DNA of 64,000 nt from Buttiauxella sp965119215 (GTDB taxonomy: Bacteria; Pseudomonadota; Gammaproteobacteria; Enterobacterales; Enterobacteriaceae): positions 32,700 through 96,699 of the forward strand of contig CBCPKK010000032.1 of assembly GCA_965119215.1 (NCBI GenBank). The letters are read 5' to 3'. The notes under the pieces were generated by a model. The model saw only the letters and a list, made by a program, of their open reading frames with translations. It was not told where the DNA came from and searched no databases. Position numbers and translations under genes: made by a program. This document shows positions 9,073-18,240 of the stretch, piece by piece (positions within the stretch are counted from its first letter, which is position 1; each line of letters begins with the position of its first letter).

Positions 9073-9984
9073 ATGCGACTCTTTAACTGGCGACGCCAGG
9101 CGGTACTGAATGCGATGCCGATTGTTCGGCCAAATCAGGTGCGCACCCCATGGCACGAATTTCTGCGCCGTTTACGCAAGCAACCGGTGGCAATGTTCGC
9201 TGGAACGTTCGTGCTCTTTCTGATTGTTATCGCGCTGATTGCGCCGTGGATGTCCCCGTTTGATGCCGAAAACTATTTTGATTACGACCGGCTTAATGAT
9301 GGCCCGTCGGTGCTGCACTGGTTTGGTGTTGATTCTCTAGGGCGCGATATCTTTAGCCGAGTGCTGGTTGGCGCACAAATATCACTGGCAGCAGGGGTGT
9401 TTTCGGTATTAATCGGCGCATTGATTGGCACTTTCTTTGGTTTGCTGGCGGGTTACTACGAAGGCTGGTGGGATCGCGTGATTATGCGCATTTGCGACGT
9501 GCTGTTCGCATTCCCTGGGATTTTGCTGGCGATTGCCGTAGTGGCGGTGATGGGCAGCGGAATGTCGAATGTGATTATCGCCGTTGCCATATTCAGCATC
9601 CCGGCGTTTGCCCGCCTGGTGCGCGGCAATACGCTGGTGCTGAAACATCAAACCTTTATCGAATCTGCCCGCAGTATCGGTGCGTCTGACGCGACAATCA
9701 TCTTCCGTCATATTCTGCCGGGGACGGTTTCGTCGATTGTGGTCTATTTCACCATGCGTATCGGCACGTCGATAATCTCGGCTGCCAGCCTGTCGTTTTT
9801 GGGCTTAGGCGCACAGCCGCCAACGCCGGAGTGGGGCGCGATGCTCAACGAAGCGCGAGCCGACATGGTCATTGCGCCGCACGTGGCCATTTTCCCAAGC
9901 CTGGCGATTTTCCTGACGGTACTGGCGTTTAACTTGCTAGGTGACGGATTGCGGGATGCGTTGGATCCGAAGATAAAAGGCTAA
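9073..9984 (+). CDS. gsiD: Glutathione ABC transporter permease GsiD
   Basis: GsiD is the second permease of the glutathione importer, of the DppC/OppC type. It has an N-terminal cytoplasmic segment, a first membrane helix near residue 45, the HWFGVDSLGRDIFSR motif typical of this family and an EAA loop (SARSIGASDATIIFRHILPG). The 303 residues match E. coli. Its stop overlaps, by four bases, the stop of the opposing LacI-family gene. No terminator is visible between the two, and this point marks the left edge of a cassette not found here in E. coli. Confidence 0.96.
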   Translation: MRLFNWRRQAVLNAMPIVRPNQVRTPWHEFLRRLRKQPVAMFAGTFVLFLIVIALIAPWMSPFDAENYFDYDRLNDGPSVLHWFGVDSLGRDIFSRVLVGAQISLAAGVFSVLIGALIGTFFGLLAGYYEGWWDRVIMRICDVLFAFPGILLAIAVVAVMGSGMSNVIIAVAIFSIPAFARLVRGNTLVLKHQTFIESARSIGASDATIIFRHILPGTVSSIVVYFTMRIGTSIISAASLSFLGLGAQPPTPEWGAMLNEARADMVIAPHVAIFPSLAIFLTVLAFNLLGDGLRDALDPKIKG

Positions 9985-10985
9985 CCCATTTTATGTTCCC
10001 GATGGGTAACCAGATTAAGCACAGGTAAAGATTGCACTGGCGGCTGATTTCCCTGCATCGCATTGAGGATGGATGTGGCTAAATCTTCCCCCAATTGTGA
10101 GAACGGGACTTCGAACCCCGTAGGTTTGACGGGCAGGAAAGACGAAATATCGCTGCTGAAGACACCCGCGAAAAAAGGATAATGGCAGTGTTGTTGGCGG
10201 GTGTAAAAACTTGCCCCCAGCATTTGTAAGTCACTGAGAAAAATAATGTAATCCGGCGGCACTGGCAGTGCGTGGAAATAACTCAGCGCTTCAAAACCTG
10301 ACACTTCGCTGATTTCGCCGTGGAACAGATACGCTTCATTTACCGCCAATTGCTGTTGGCGCAGCGTTTCACGCCAGGCATCGGCAAAAATCGCCCCTTG
10401 TGTGCTCTGGTATCCCAACGTCACCAGCGCCATATTTTTGTATCCGGCTTGCTTGCCTTGCTCTACCGCAAGCTTTGCCACTGCGGCAAAATCCAGATCG
10501 ACCCAATTAAAATCCCCTTTCAGCGTGGAACTGCGCCCCAATGTGGCAAAGGGGAATTGACACTGATGCAGGTATTCAATGCGCGGATCCTGAAGCTGGG
10601 TATTGGTGAGGATAACGGCGTCGGCTTTTTGCTGTTCAACGATTTTCTGTAGCCATAGTTTTTCATCTTCCTCATCCTGTGCAAGGTGCAGGATGGTGTC
10701 GATATCATGCTGGCGTAGTTTGGTTTGCAGGCCCGCAGCAACGCGCATGAAAAACGATGCGGTATAAAAGTTATCCCCCTCGCCGGGTGGCAATAACAAC
10801 GCCACGGTGTTCACTTTACCTTTGCGCAGATTTCGGCCTGCCGCATTAGGGCGATAACCGTAGAGCTTTGCTGCTTCGAGCACCCGTTTTTGCGTCGCCA
10901 TGCTGACTTCCGAGTGGCTATTCAGCGCCCTTGAAACGGTGGCGATGGAGAGATCGAGTTTTTTTGCCAGTTCTTTGATGTTCAT
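9981..10985 (-). CDS. LacI-family transcriptional regulator of the GH31/GPH sugar cassette
   Basis: This 334-residue repressor has an N-terminal HTH (IKELAKKLDLSIATVSRALN), the hinge (YRPNAAGRNLRKG) and a C-terminal sugar-sensing domain of the periplasmic-binding-protein fold. It is divergent from a family-31 glycoside hydrolase and a GPH sugar symporter, which it most likely represses until their sugar is present. A LacI-type palindrome lies in the shared promoter region (11126-11140). ATG 10985 begins directly at the HTH and is preceded by GGAGCAGG. The inducer is unknown. Confidence 0.9.
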   Translation of the reverse strand: MNIKELAKKLDLSIATVSRALNSHSEVSMATQKRVLEAAKLYGYRPNAAGRNLRKGKVNTVALLLPPGEGDNFYTASFFMRVAAGLQTKLRQHDIDTILHLAQDEEDEKLWLQKIVEQQKADAVILTNTQLQDPRIEYLHQCQFPFATLGRSSTLKGDFNWVDLDFAAVAKLAVEQGKQAGYKNMALVTLGYQSTQGAIFADAWRETLRQQQLAVNEAYLFHGEISEVSGFEALSYFHALPVPPDYIIFLSDLQMLGASFYTRQQHCHYPFFAGVFSSDISSFLPVKPTGFEVPFSQLGEDLATSILNAMQGNQPPVQSLPVLNLVTHREHKMG

Positions 10986-11096
10986 TAATCCTGCTCCCGT
11001 CCAATGGACAATCTAGTCATATTTATATCACCACCTGCTCATTTTATCTATTTGAGATAAGTTACGCATAAATATAACACGGATAGTCTGGGTGTA

Positions 11097-11140
11097 TTGA
11101 CTGTTTGCTAAGTTTTAACCAGGATCGGAAACGTTTACGG
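11097..11140 (+). promoter_or_regulatory. Candidate promoter and LacI-family operator for the GH31 operon
   Basis: TTGACT at 11097-11102 could serve as a -35 box, with a weak -10 (CAGGAT, 11120-11125) after a 17-base spacer. Directly after it, CGGAAACGTTTACGG (11126-11140) is a near-palindrome around AAACGTTT, with the central CG typical of LacI-family operators. A repressor bound there would block transcription start. Assignment to the neighbouring LacI regulator is inferred from position and motif. Confidence 0.5.
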
Positions 11141-11179
11141 AATCATTTTAAAAAACACTATAAATTAAATGAGGACATC

Positions 11180-13243
11180 ATGAACACCCTACAAATTAAA
11201 GACAATTCATTGTACTGGTCCTGGAACGGTAATTACCTGTCAATTCGCCCGTGGGGGAAAGATAGCTTACGTATTCTTGCTGGAATTCAGCCAGATGGCG
11301 ACTGCCCACCGAATTGGGCTTTGCTCCCCGCGCCTGATGTTGAGGTAAGTTTTGAGCGGGATGAAACCAGCCTGACGCTTATCAATGGTAAAATCAGGGC
11401 GCACGTCGACCTTCAGGGCAGAGTCACTTTTTATAATCAACATAAAGCCTGTTTACTTGAAGAATTATGGCGGCAAAGAGATAACGGTGAACATTTCTGG
11501 GGCGCTGAAAATCAGCCGCAGAAGAAAATTAGCGCCCTAAAGATTTCTGGCCGGGAAATGAAACCATTAGCCGGAAATGCCATGGAAATAAATGTCCGGT
11601 TTGAAGCGAATGCTCAGGAGAAAATATGTGGCATGGGGCAATATCAACAGCCCTATATTAATTTAAAAGGGTGTGCCATTGAATTAGCCCAGCGTAATTC
11701 CCAGGCAAGCGTGCCGTTTATGGTGTCAAATCTGGGGTACGGTTTTTTATGGAATAACCCGGCGGTGGGCGAGGCTATTTTCGCCAATAACGAAACTCGC
11801 TGGCATGCTCAGGCCACTTCACGCATTGATTACTGGATAACCGCTGGTGACACGCCTGCGGAAATTATCCGTCACTATGCCGCAACCACGGGCAAACCGC
11901 CGCTGATGCCGGAGTTTGCACTGGGGTTATGGCAGTCGAAATTACGCTATCGCAACCAGGAAGAACTGTTGAACGTTGCGCGGGAATATCGTGACCGTGG
12001 CATTCCACTGGCGGTGATTGTCGCTGACTTTTTCCACTGGCCGGTGCAGGGCGACTGGAAGTTTGATTCAAGGGAGTGGCCCGATCCTGCCGCAATGGCT
12101 GCGGAACTCAAAGACATGGGCACCGAGCTGATGGTTTCAGTCTGGCCGACCGTGGACGTGCGAAGTGAAAATTATCCCGCCATGAATGAGCAGGGTTTTT
12201 TGGTTAACACTCGCAAAGGATTAAACATTAATTTCGATTTCCTCGGCAACACTCGCTTTATTGATCCCACTCATCCCGAGGCGCGCAAATTCATCTGGAA
12301 AGTGTGCAAGAAGAACTATTTTGATAACGGCGTAAACCTGTTCTGGCTTGATGAAGCTGAACCTGAATACGGGGTTTATGACTTTGATAATTACCGTTAC
12401 CACATCGGGAATACCCTCGAAACCGGCAATATTTATCCGCTGCATTACACTGAAGCCTTTTACGACGGGTTGCGCGAAGCAGGGCAGAAAAACCCTGTTA
12501 GCCTGGTGCGTTGTGCATGGGCGGGAAGCCAACGCTATGGGGCGTTGGTTTGGTCAGGTGATATCCATTCTTCATTTGAATCGATGCGCAACCAGCTCTG
12601 TGCCGGGTTAAGCATGGGCATGGCAGGCATTCCCTGGTGGACAACCGATGTGGGCGGTTTCCATGGCGGAGATGTGAACGATCCGGCCTTCCACGAATTA
12701 TTAATACGCTGGTTCCAGTGGGCGGTATTCAGTCCGGTTCTGAGAATGCACGGGCATCGTGACCCGATTACCGAGCCAGAAATCCCGTATCGCGATGGCA
12801 TTGCGCAGTGCAATACCGGCGCGGGCAACGAGCTATGGAGTTTCGGCGAGTCTACGTTTGCCATTCTTCACCGTTACGCTGTGCTGCGCGAAAAATTACG
12901 TCCTTATCTACGTAGTTTAATGCAGCAAGCCCATGAGACAGGCGAGCCGCTGATGCGCCCGCTGTTTTATCACTATCCCGAAGATGAGCAAGCCTGGCAG
13001 ATAACCGATCAATATCTGTTTGGTGAAGATGTGCTGGTTGCGCCAGTGGTGAATGCGGGTGACAGACAGCGCAGCCTCTGGCTTCCGGGCAATACGGTGT
13101 GGGTCGATGCAGCGACTGGTGAGCGCCACGAAGGAGGCAGAACGATCTGTGTAGATGCGCCTCTTGCCCAGTTGCCACTGTTTGTTCGCGAGGATGCAGA
13201 TGTGCTGACTTTGGTGCGTGAAGCGTTAAGGAGTGCAGAATGA
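11180..13243 (+). CDS. Glycoside hydrolase family 31 (alpha-glucosidase/alpha-xylosidase type)
   Basis: The 687-residue protein has an N-terminal beta-sandwich domain followed by the family-31 catalytic barrel. The nucleophile is Asp391 in NLFWLDEAEPEYGVYD and the acid/base is Asp461 in ALVWSGDIHSSFESM. Also typical are the PWWTTDVGGF and LRMHGHRDP segments. No signal peptide is seen, so it should act in the cytoplasm on a sugar imported by the adjacent GPH symporter. The exact linkage (alpha-glucoside, alpha-xyloside or other) cannot be told from the sequence. ATG 11180 is chosen over an upstream in-frame start at 11105 because GAGG precedes it and the upstream extension overlaps the predicted operator. 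Its stop overlaps the next start (ATGA). Confidence 0.9.
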   Translation: MNTLQIKDNSLYWSWNGNYLSIRPWGKDSLRILAGIQPDGDCPPNWALLPAPDVEVSFERDETSLTLINGKIRAHVDLQGRVTFYNQHKACLLEELWRQRDNGEHFWGAENQPQKKISALKISGREMKPLAGNAMEINVRFEANAQEKICGMGQYQQPYINLKGCAIELAQRNSQASVPFMVSNLGYGFLWNNPAVGEAIFANNETRWHAQATSRIDYWITAGDTPAEIIRHYAATTGKPPLMPEFALGLWQSKLRYRNQEELLNVAREYRDRGIPLAVIVADFFHWPVQGDWKFDSREWPDPAAMAAELKDMGTELMVSVWPTVDVRSENYPAMNEQGFLVNTRKGLNINFDFLGNTRFIDPTHPEARKFIWKVCKKNYFDNGVNLFWLDEAEPEYGVYDFDNYRYHIGNTLETGNIYPLHYTEAFYDGLREAGQKNPVSLVRCAWAGSQRYGALVWSGDIHSSFESMRNQLCAGLSMGMAGIPWWTTDVGGFHGGDVNDPAFHELLIRWFQWAVFSPVLRMHGHRDPITEPEIPYRDGIAQCNTGAGNELWSFGESTFAILHRYAVLREKLRPYLRSLMQQAHETGEPLMRPLFYHYPEDEQAWQITDQYLFGEDVLVAPVVNAGDRQRSLWLPGNTVWVDAATGERHEGGRTICVDAPLAQLPLFVREDADVLTLVREALRSAE

Positions 13244-14610
13244 GCGGGATTACTGAGGAGTTGGGGACCGTCAGCCCCACCGGTAAATTGTCGATCGGTG
13301 AGAAAATAGGTTATGGCCTTGGCGATGCGGGCGGCACGATTGTGACTAGCCTGATTTCCAACTTTTTAACCTTCTTCTATACCGATATTTTTGGTTTGAC
13401 GCCTGCGGTTGTCGGCACGCTTTTCCTGGTGCTGCGCGTGATAGACGCCATTTCCGATCCGCTAATCGGTATTCTGGCGGATCGCACCTCAACGCGGATG
13501 GGGCAGTTCCGTCCGTTCATTTTGTGGACGGCGGTACCACTCGGGCTGATTGCGTTTCTGACGTTTAGCGTGCCGGATTTGGCTTACCACTGGAAAGTGC
13601 TGTACGCGGTGTTGACTTACTTCGCGATTTCAGTGCTTTACTCGCTCAACAACGTGCCGTATTGCGCACTCATCACCAAAATTACCACTAATCCACTGGA
13701 GCTGGTTTCCTGCCAGTCCTGGCGTTTTGCCCTGTGTGGCGTTGCGGGTTTTGCTGTTTCGGTCGGCTTGCCAATAATGGTGGATTATTTTGGCCAGGGT
13801 AATGCGGCGCAGGGTTATCAGTATGGCGTTGGCTTGCTGTCATGCTTCGCTATCATCATGTTCTTATTCTGTTTTTATGGGGTGAAAGAGCGCGTTGTTG
13901 CCCGGAATAATCACACCTTTAATCTGCGTGAAAGTCTGAAAAGTATTCGCCATAACGATCAGCTACTGCTGACGTTTGTCATGTCGCTTCTGATTATCAG
14001 CATCTTCAACACCAAGGGCGGCGCGGCGATGTATTTCATCACCTACGTGCTGCACGGCGATGCGACTTATACGTCACTGTTCTTTGGTATGGCGACGCTT
14101 GGCGGGATTACAGGCTCGGTGTTGGTGCAATATCTCACCCGAAAATTTGAGATTAAGAGCATCTATTTCTGGGTCAATGTGGTGCTGGCATTGGCGCACT
14201 TTGCCGTGTGGTTTGTGCCGGGATCGGCTGCCACACTGTGGTTGGTGCTGGTGTTTATTTGCTGCGTAGTGTTGGGGTTTATTTTACCGATGCACTTTAC
14301 GCTGGTCACCTTTGCCGATACTTACGGCGAGTGGAAATCGGGCCGTCGTTCCTCGGGGATGAACTTCGCGTTTAATCTGTTCTTCGTCAAGCTGGCGTGG
14401 GCGGTGGCAGGCGTGATTGTGAGCGTGACGCTGATGATCGTGGCTTATCGTTCAGGAATGGAAAACCAAACGCCGCTGTCGCTTGCGGGGATCACCATGC
14501 TTTCCACGCTGATTCCTGGCGTGCTGCATTTATTGCTGGCAGTGACGGTATGGTTTTTCAGAATTGATAATCGGTTGGTGGCGCAGATGGAGCAGGAATT
14601 AGGCCGTTAA
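13240..14610 (+). CDS. GPH (MelB-type) glycoside:cation symporter
   Basis: This 456-residue inner-membrane carrier has about 12 hydrophobic segments. The N-terminal pattern (KIGYGLGDAGGTIVTSLISNFLTFFYTD) is diagnostic of the glycoside-pentoside-hexuronide family that includes MelB and YicJ. The cytoplasmic loop DAISDPLIGILADRT, a family signature, lies near residue 70. It is translationally coupled to the GH31 gene by a 4-base overlap, so it probably imports the glycosidase substrate. The pairing resembles E. coli yicJ-yicI, but the GH31 partner is shorter than YicI. A hairpin follows the stop. Confidence 0.92.
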   Translation: MSGITEELGTVSPTGKLSIGEKIGYGLGDAGGTIVTSLISNFLTFFYTDIFGLTPAVVGTLFLVLRVIDAISDPLIGILADRTSTRMGQFRPFILWTAVPLGLIAFLTFSVPDLAYHWKVLYAVLTYFAISVLYSLNNVPYCALITKITTNPLELVSCQSWRFALCGVAGFAVSVGLPIMVDYFGQGNAAQGYQYGVGLLSCFAIIMFLFCFYGVKERVVARNNHTFNLRESLKSIRHNDQLLLTFVMSLLIISIFNTKGGAAMYFITYVLHGDATYTSLFFGMATLGGITGSVLVQYLTRKFEIKSIYFWVNVVLALAHFAVWFVPGSAATLWLVLVFICCVVLGFILPMHFTLVTFADTYGEWKSGRRSSGMNFAFNLFFVKLAWAVAGVIVSVTLMIVAYRSGMENQTPLSLAGITMLSTLIPGVLHLLLAVTVWFFRIDNRLVAQMEQELGR

Positions 14611-14616
14611 AACAAT

Positions 14617-14647
14617 CCTCACCCTCTCCTTGAAGGAGAGAGTGAGG
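14617..14647. terminator. Hairpin between the GPH symporter and rimO (convergent)
   Basis: CCTCACCCTCTCC pairs with GGAGAGAGTGAGG (one mismatch) around a short loop, between two converging genes. There is no clear T-run on either strand, so it may be a weak bidirectional terminator or a small intergenic palindromic repeat. Its C/T-rich arms resemble those of the larger repeats at 27941 and 37927. Confidence 0.5.
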
Positions 14648-14654
14648 GCAAAAC

Positions 14655-15983
14655 TTAAACTACAGAACCCCACAGATCATACTCATCCGCGTTTTCAACT
14701 TTCACGCGCACAACATCACCTGGTTTGAGTTTGGTTTCACCGTTCATATACACCGCGCCGTCGATTTCAGGTGCATCAGCCATGCTGCGGCCAATCGCGC
14801 CTTCATCGTCAACTTCATCAATGATAACCAGAATTTCGCGGCCCACTTTTTCTTGCAGACGTTCAGCAGAAATCTGCTGTTGCAGCTGCATGAAACGGTT
14901 CCAGCGCTCTTCTTTCACATCTTCCGGCACTGGGTCCGGCAGTTCGTTGGCTGTTGCACCTTCTACTGGGCTGAACTTGAAGCAACCTACGCGATCCAGA
15001 CGAGCTTCTTTCAGGAAGTCGAGCAGCATCTGGAAGTCTTCTTCGGTTTCGCCAGGGAAGCCAACAATGAAGGTTGAACGCAAAGTCAGATCCGGGCAGA
15101 TCTCGCGCCATTGCTTAATGCGCTGCAACTGGCGATCAACGCTGCCAGGGCGCTTCATCAACTTCAGGATGCGCGGGCTGGCATGTTGCAATGGGATGTC
15201 CAGATACGGCAGGATTTTGCCTTCTGCCATCAAGGGAATCACATCATCAACGTGCGGATATGGGTAAACGTAATGCAGACGAGTCCACACGCCGAGTTTA
15301 GCCAGTTGTTCGCACAGGCTTACCATGCTGGTTTTTACCGGCTCGCCGTTGTAGAAACCAGTGCGGTGCTTAACGTCCACGCCATAAGCAGAGGTATCCT
15401 GAGAGATAACCAGCAGCTCTTTAACGCCTGCATCGACCAGACGTTTCGCTTCTGACAGCACATCGCCAATGGGGCGGCTGTCGAGATCGCCACGCATGGA
15501 AGGAATGATGCAGAAAGTGCAGCGGTGGTTACAGCCTTCGGAAATTTTCAGGTACGCGTAGTGACGCGGAGTCAGCTTCACGCCCTGTTCCGGCACCAGG
15601 CTCAGGAACGGGTTGTGTTTAGGTTTTGGCACATAGTGGTGAACGTGCTGCAAAACTTGCTCGTAGCTATGTGGGCCGGTGATTTCCAGAACTTTAGGGT
15701 GCACTTCGCGGATTTGATCTTCTTTGGCCCCTAAACAGCCGGTGACAATCACTTTGCCATTTTCGTTCAGCGCTTCGCCGATCGCTTCGAGCGACTCTTG
15801 TACGGCACTGTCGATAAAGCCACAGGTGTTAACGATAACCATATCGGCATCATCATAGCTGGATACTACATCGTAACCTTCGGTGCGCAGCTCAGTCAGA
15901 ATTCTTTCAGAATCAACGAGATTTTTTGGGCAGCCGAGGGAGACAAAGCCAATACGGGGTTGTTGCATACAGGTCACGCTCAC
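14655..15983 (-). CDS. rimO: Ribosomal protein S12 (Asp89) methylthiotransferase RimO
   Basis: RimO is a radical-SAM enzyme that adds a methylthio group to an aspartate of ribosomal protein S12. The 442-residue protein has the N-terminal MTTase domain with three cluster-binding cysteines (SLGCPKN, VNTCGFID, VTGCLG). The radical-SAM motif CNHRCTFC lies near residue 150, and a C-terminal TRAM domain ends at EYDLWGSVV. It is close to E. coli RimO (441 residues). GTG 15983 gives the family N-terminus; an internal ATG at 15968 is possible. In E. coli the neighbour on the gsi side is dgcI; here it is the sugar cassette. Confidence 0.96.
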   Translation of the reverse strand: MSVTCMQQPRIGFVSLGCPKNLVDSERILTELRTEGYDVVSSYDDADMVIVNTCGFIDSAVQESLEAIGEALNENGKVIVTGCLGAKEDQIREVHPKVLEITGPHSYEQVLQHVHHYVPKPKHNPFLSLVPEQGVKLTPRHYAYLKISEGCNHRCTFCIIPSMRGDLDSRPIGDVLSEAKRLVDAGVKELLVISQDTSAYGVDVKHRTGFYNGEPVKTSMVSLCEQLAKLGVWTRLHYVYPYPHVDDVIPLMAEGKILPYLDIPLQHASPRILKLMKRPGSVDRQLQRIKQWREICPDLTLRSTFIVGFPGETEEDFQMLLDFLKEARLDRVGCFKFSPVEGATANELPDPVPEDVKEERWNRFMQLQQQISAERLQEKVGREILVIIDEVDDEGAIGRSMADAPEIDGAVYMNGETKLKPGDVVRVKVENADEYDLWGSVV

Positions 15984-16178
15984 AAAGTAAACAGAAAATA
16001 AAAACGGGGCGATTCTACACGGGTTTGCGGTAAGGCTCTACAGGTTGTTTTTTTAAAGCGCCTGGCAAGCAAATTAGGACTAATGGAAGCGCCTTCCTTT
16101 TGCTTACCTGCGATGCTCGCTTTATTATCTCCCCGCTTTGTTTATTGATAACGTCCCGCTTAAAGAGAGAACAACATA

Positions 16179-16487
16179 ATGCGCAAGATTTTAGCCCTTT
16201 CCGGGATGCTGACGGGCGTCCTTTTAGTGTCAGCCTGCAATATTATTCCTACGCCACTTAACACGCCTCCGGCAACCGCGCAGAAGTTTGTCTGTGGTAG
16301 CAGCGATAAACTCGCGTTAGACGGTGATTATGCCTGGCTCAACGGCAACCGTTACTCTTACCAGAATATGATCGGCGGGCAGGCGTTTTATCGCTATCAC
16401 AGCAGCAACTTTGGCCTGAAGAAAGTCGGGGAAAACCGCACGTTGATGATGGGCCTCGATGCCAAACCTTGTAAAGCGGTGCAATAA
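16179..16487 (+). CDS. Small putative lipoprotein
   Basis: This 102-residue protein begins with a lipoprotein signal peptide whose lipobox is LVSAC, with lipidation expected at Cys20. A Pro/Thr-rich spacer follows, then a small domain beginning QKFVCGSSDKLALDG and ending DAKPCKAVQ. The two cysteines could form a disulfide. The size, disulfide and N-terminal FVC start recall small periplasmic lysozyme-inhibitor folds such as MliC, but no diagnostic motif was found and that link is only a guess. It lies three bases upstream of a second lipoprotein gene, so the two are probably one transcript. AAAGAGAG upstream serves as ribosome site. I do not recognise a named gene. Confidence 0.75.
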   Translation: MRKILALSGMLTGVLLVSACNIIPTPLNTPPATAQKFVCGSSDKLALDGDYAWLNGNRYSYQNMIGGQAFYRYHSSNFGLKKVGENRTLMMGLDAKPCKAVQ

Positions 16488-16490
16488 TCA

Positions 16491-17708
16491 ATGAAATCGC
16501 CCTGTCGCCTGACGCAGCTGAGTACCTTGCTGTTCGGTTTTATGCTGGTGGGGTGTGGAACGCTGTCGAACGTCGCGCCCGAGGCCGAAGTGCCGCAAAA
16601 GGCGCAACGAGTGTGCGGCGACCCGGCAAGTCGTAACATTGATCAATGGCTACCAGCCATGGTTGAGCAGCAGTCACCCGCGATGGTAGTTGGGGTTATA
16701 GACGCGAATAACCAACGTCACTACTGGCATTTTGGGATGACCGATGCCGAACACCATACTCCGGTCAACGAACAGACGCTGTTTGCCGTGGGTTCGCTCA
16801 GCAAAGGCATGACAGCCGAGGCAACAGCGGTGTTGGTGGCGCAGGGGCGTTTGCACTGGTCAGATACCCTCGAAACTTTGCTGCCGCCGTCTGTGGCATT
16901 AAGCGATGACGCGAAAAAAATCACTTTGCTGCAACTGGTGACGCATACCTCTGGTTTGCCACGGCAGAATATGGATTTGCCGATGCTGACTGCGTTTGTG
17001 CGTTATCTGGGTAACGGCGAGAATTTTTACTCCCATCTTGATAGCGACAATGTGGTTGCCGACCTGGCCAATTTCTCAAAACCTTCCAGCGACGAGCCAC
17101 GTTATTCGAATCTGGGATATGCCGTGCTGGATTATGTCCTGCGCTATCAAACCGGGCAGCGTGCCGATCAACTGGTTGAGTCGTTAATCTTTAATCCCCT
17201 TGAGTTGCGCAACAGCAGTTTTACCCCACAAAAATTGAAAAGTTACCCGTTGCGCGCCATCGGCCATGCGGGCAGCCAACCGAAATTTATCCCGCGTGGG
17301 CAAGTGGTGCCTGACTGGCAGTTCACCGGCAACATGCTCGGGGCGGGGGGGTTGTACACGGACACCGCCGATTTGCTGACCTTTGCCGCCGCGCATCTTG
17401 GTGGCAGCGGAGATGCCACGCTGGATAAAGCGATTCACGATACGATGCAAATCTATTATCCCCGTGAAAAAGAAGCGGCCAATATTGCCTGGGTGACGGA
17501 TACCTATGGCGAGCAATCCATCACGTATCAGGTGGGATATATTGGCGGCTACTCCAGTTATATTGGTATAGATCGGGTGAATCATTTCGCCGTCGTGGTG
17601 CTGCAAAACAGCTTCACCTGGCAAAATAACCTTGGACACAGTGTGTTACGTCAAATGCTTCAAGAACAGCATCAATCCACCACTTGCCGCGTAACTACCG
17701 CTGCGTAA
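16491..17708 (+). CDS. Serine hydrolase of the class C beta-lactamase fold, putative lipoprotein
   Basis: The 405-residue protein has a lipobox (LVGC, Cys22) and then a beta-lactamase-related serine hydrolase domain. The catalytic S-x-x-K motif is SLSK at 102-105, and the Y-x-N motif is YSN at 205-207. The third box is not a clear KTG; GYIGGYSSYIG takes its place, as in esterase or peptidase members rather than true beta-lactamases. It contains AQRVCGDP just before the domain, echoing AQKFVCGS in the preceding small lipoprotein. The likely site is the periplasmic face of a membrane, acting on cell-wall peptides or esters. This gene pair is absent from the E. coli rimO-bssR interval. Confidence 0.85.
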   Translation: MKSPCRLTQLSTLLFGFMLVGCGTLSNVAPEAEVPQKAQRVCGDPASRNIDQWLPAMVEQQSPAMVVGVIDANNQRHYWHFGMTDAEHHTPVNEQTLFAVGSLSKGMTAEATAVLVAQGRLHWSDTLETLLPPSVALSDDAKKITLLQLVTHTSGLPRQNMDLPMLTAFVRYLGNGENFYSHLDSDNVVADLANFSKPSSDEPRYSNLGYAVLDYVLRYQTGQRADQLVESLIFNPLELRNSSFTPQKLKSYPLRAIGHAGSQPKFIPRGQVVPDWQFTGNMLGAGGLYTDTADLLTFAAAHLGGSGDATLDKAIHDTMQIYYPREKEAANIAWVTDTYGEQSITYQVGYIGGYSSYIGIDRVNHFAVVVLQNSFTWQNNLGHSVLRQMLQEQHQSTTCRVTTAA

Positions 17709-17850
17709 GATCTTGTTTCTCAGGAAATGTTAGCAATTGTAAAGCTTGTTGCCGTGGATCAAAAAACTCGGCAAAAAAGCCAGAACAGCTTAAAATTTAT
17801 CCATACTATAAGTGTGTGTTATTGATTCAAACCACATGGAGGGTAAATGT

Positions 17851-18234
17851 ATGACTGGGGAGCCACTCAAACGCGATCTCTTGAAAAAGATGATTATCGC
17901 CAAAATAGACGTAGCCGCTTATCTGTGTCTGAGAAAAGCAAAAGGTTATATGTCTGTTGTTGAAACTGAGCATCTACGCGATAACTTGTTCGATTTATCC
18001 AACGAGTATCACGAGAAGTCTCTACGCCTCAGGACCCACCTTACAGAGCAAGAAATGGAGAGCATCCACCAGGGAATGAATGCAGTGTGTTCTGCCGCCG
18101 TTTGTTTGATGACCGGGCGTCACGATTGCCCGCAATATATCGCCGTCGATGCAGAAAAACTGGATAACTGCCTGTCAGAGCTTTCCGCCAGCCTGAAAAG
18201 TATTATGGGTAACCAACTGGCTGTAGAAACCTGA
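17851..18234 (+). CDS. bssR: Biofilm regulator BssR
   Basis: The 127-residue product equals E. coli BssR (YliH) in length and shares its core segments (DVAAYLCLRKAKGYMSVVETEHLRDNLF, AAVCLMTGRHDCP). BssR is a small cytoplasmic protein that affects biofilm formation through signal and catabolite pathways; its biochemical role is not settled. ATG 17851 is chosen over an upstream in-frame start because GGAGGG lies seven bases before it. It sits between the lipoprotein pair and yliI, matching the E. coli order bssR-yliI-gstB-dacC. A strong hairpin follows the gene. Confidence 0.9.
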   Translation: MTGEPLKRDLLKKMIIAKIDVAAYLCLRKAKGYMSVVETEHLRDNLFDLSNEYHEKSLRLRTHLTEQEMESIHQGMNAVCSAAVCLMTGRHDCPQYIAVDAEKLDNCLSELSASLKSIMGNQLAVET

Positions 18235-18240
18235 TAATTT

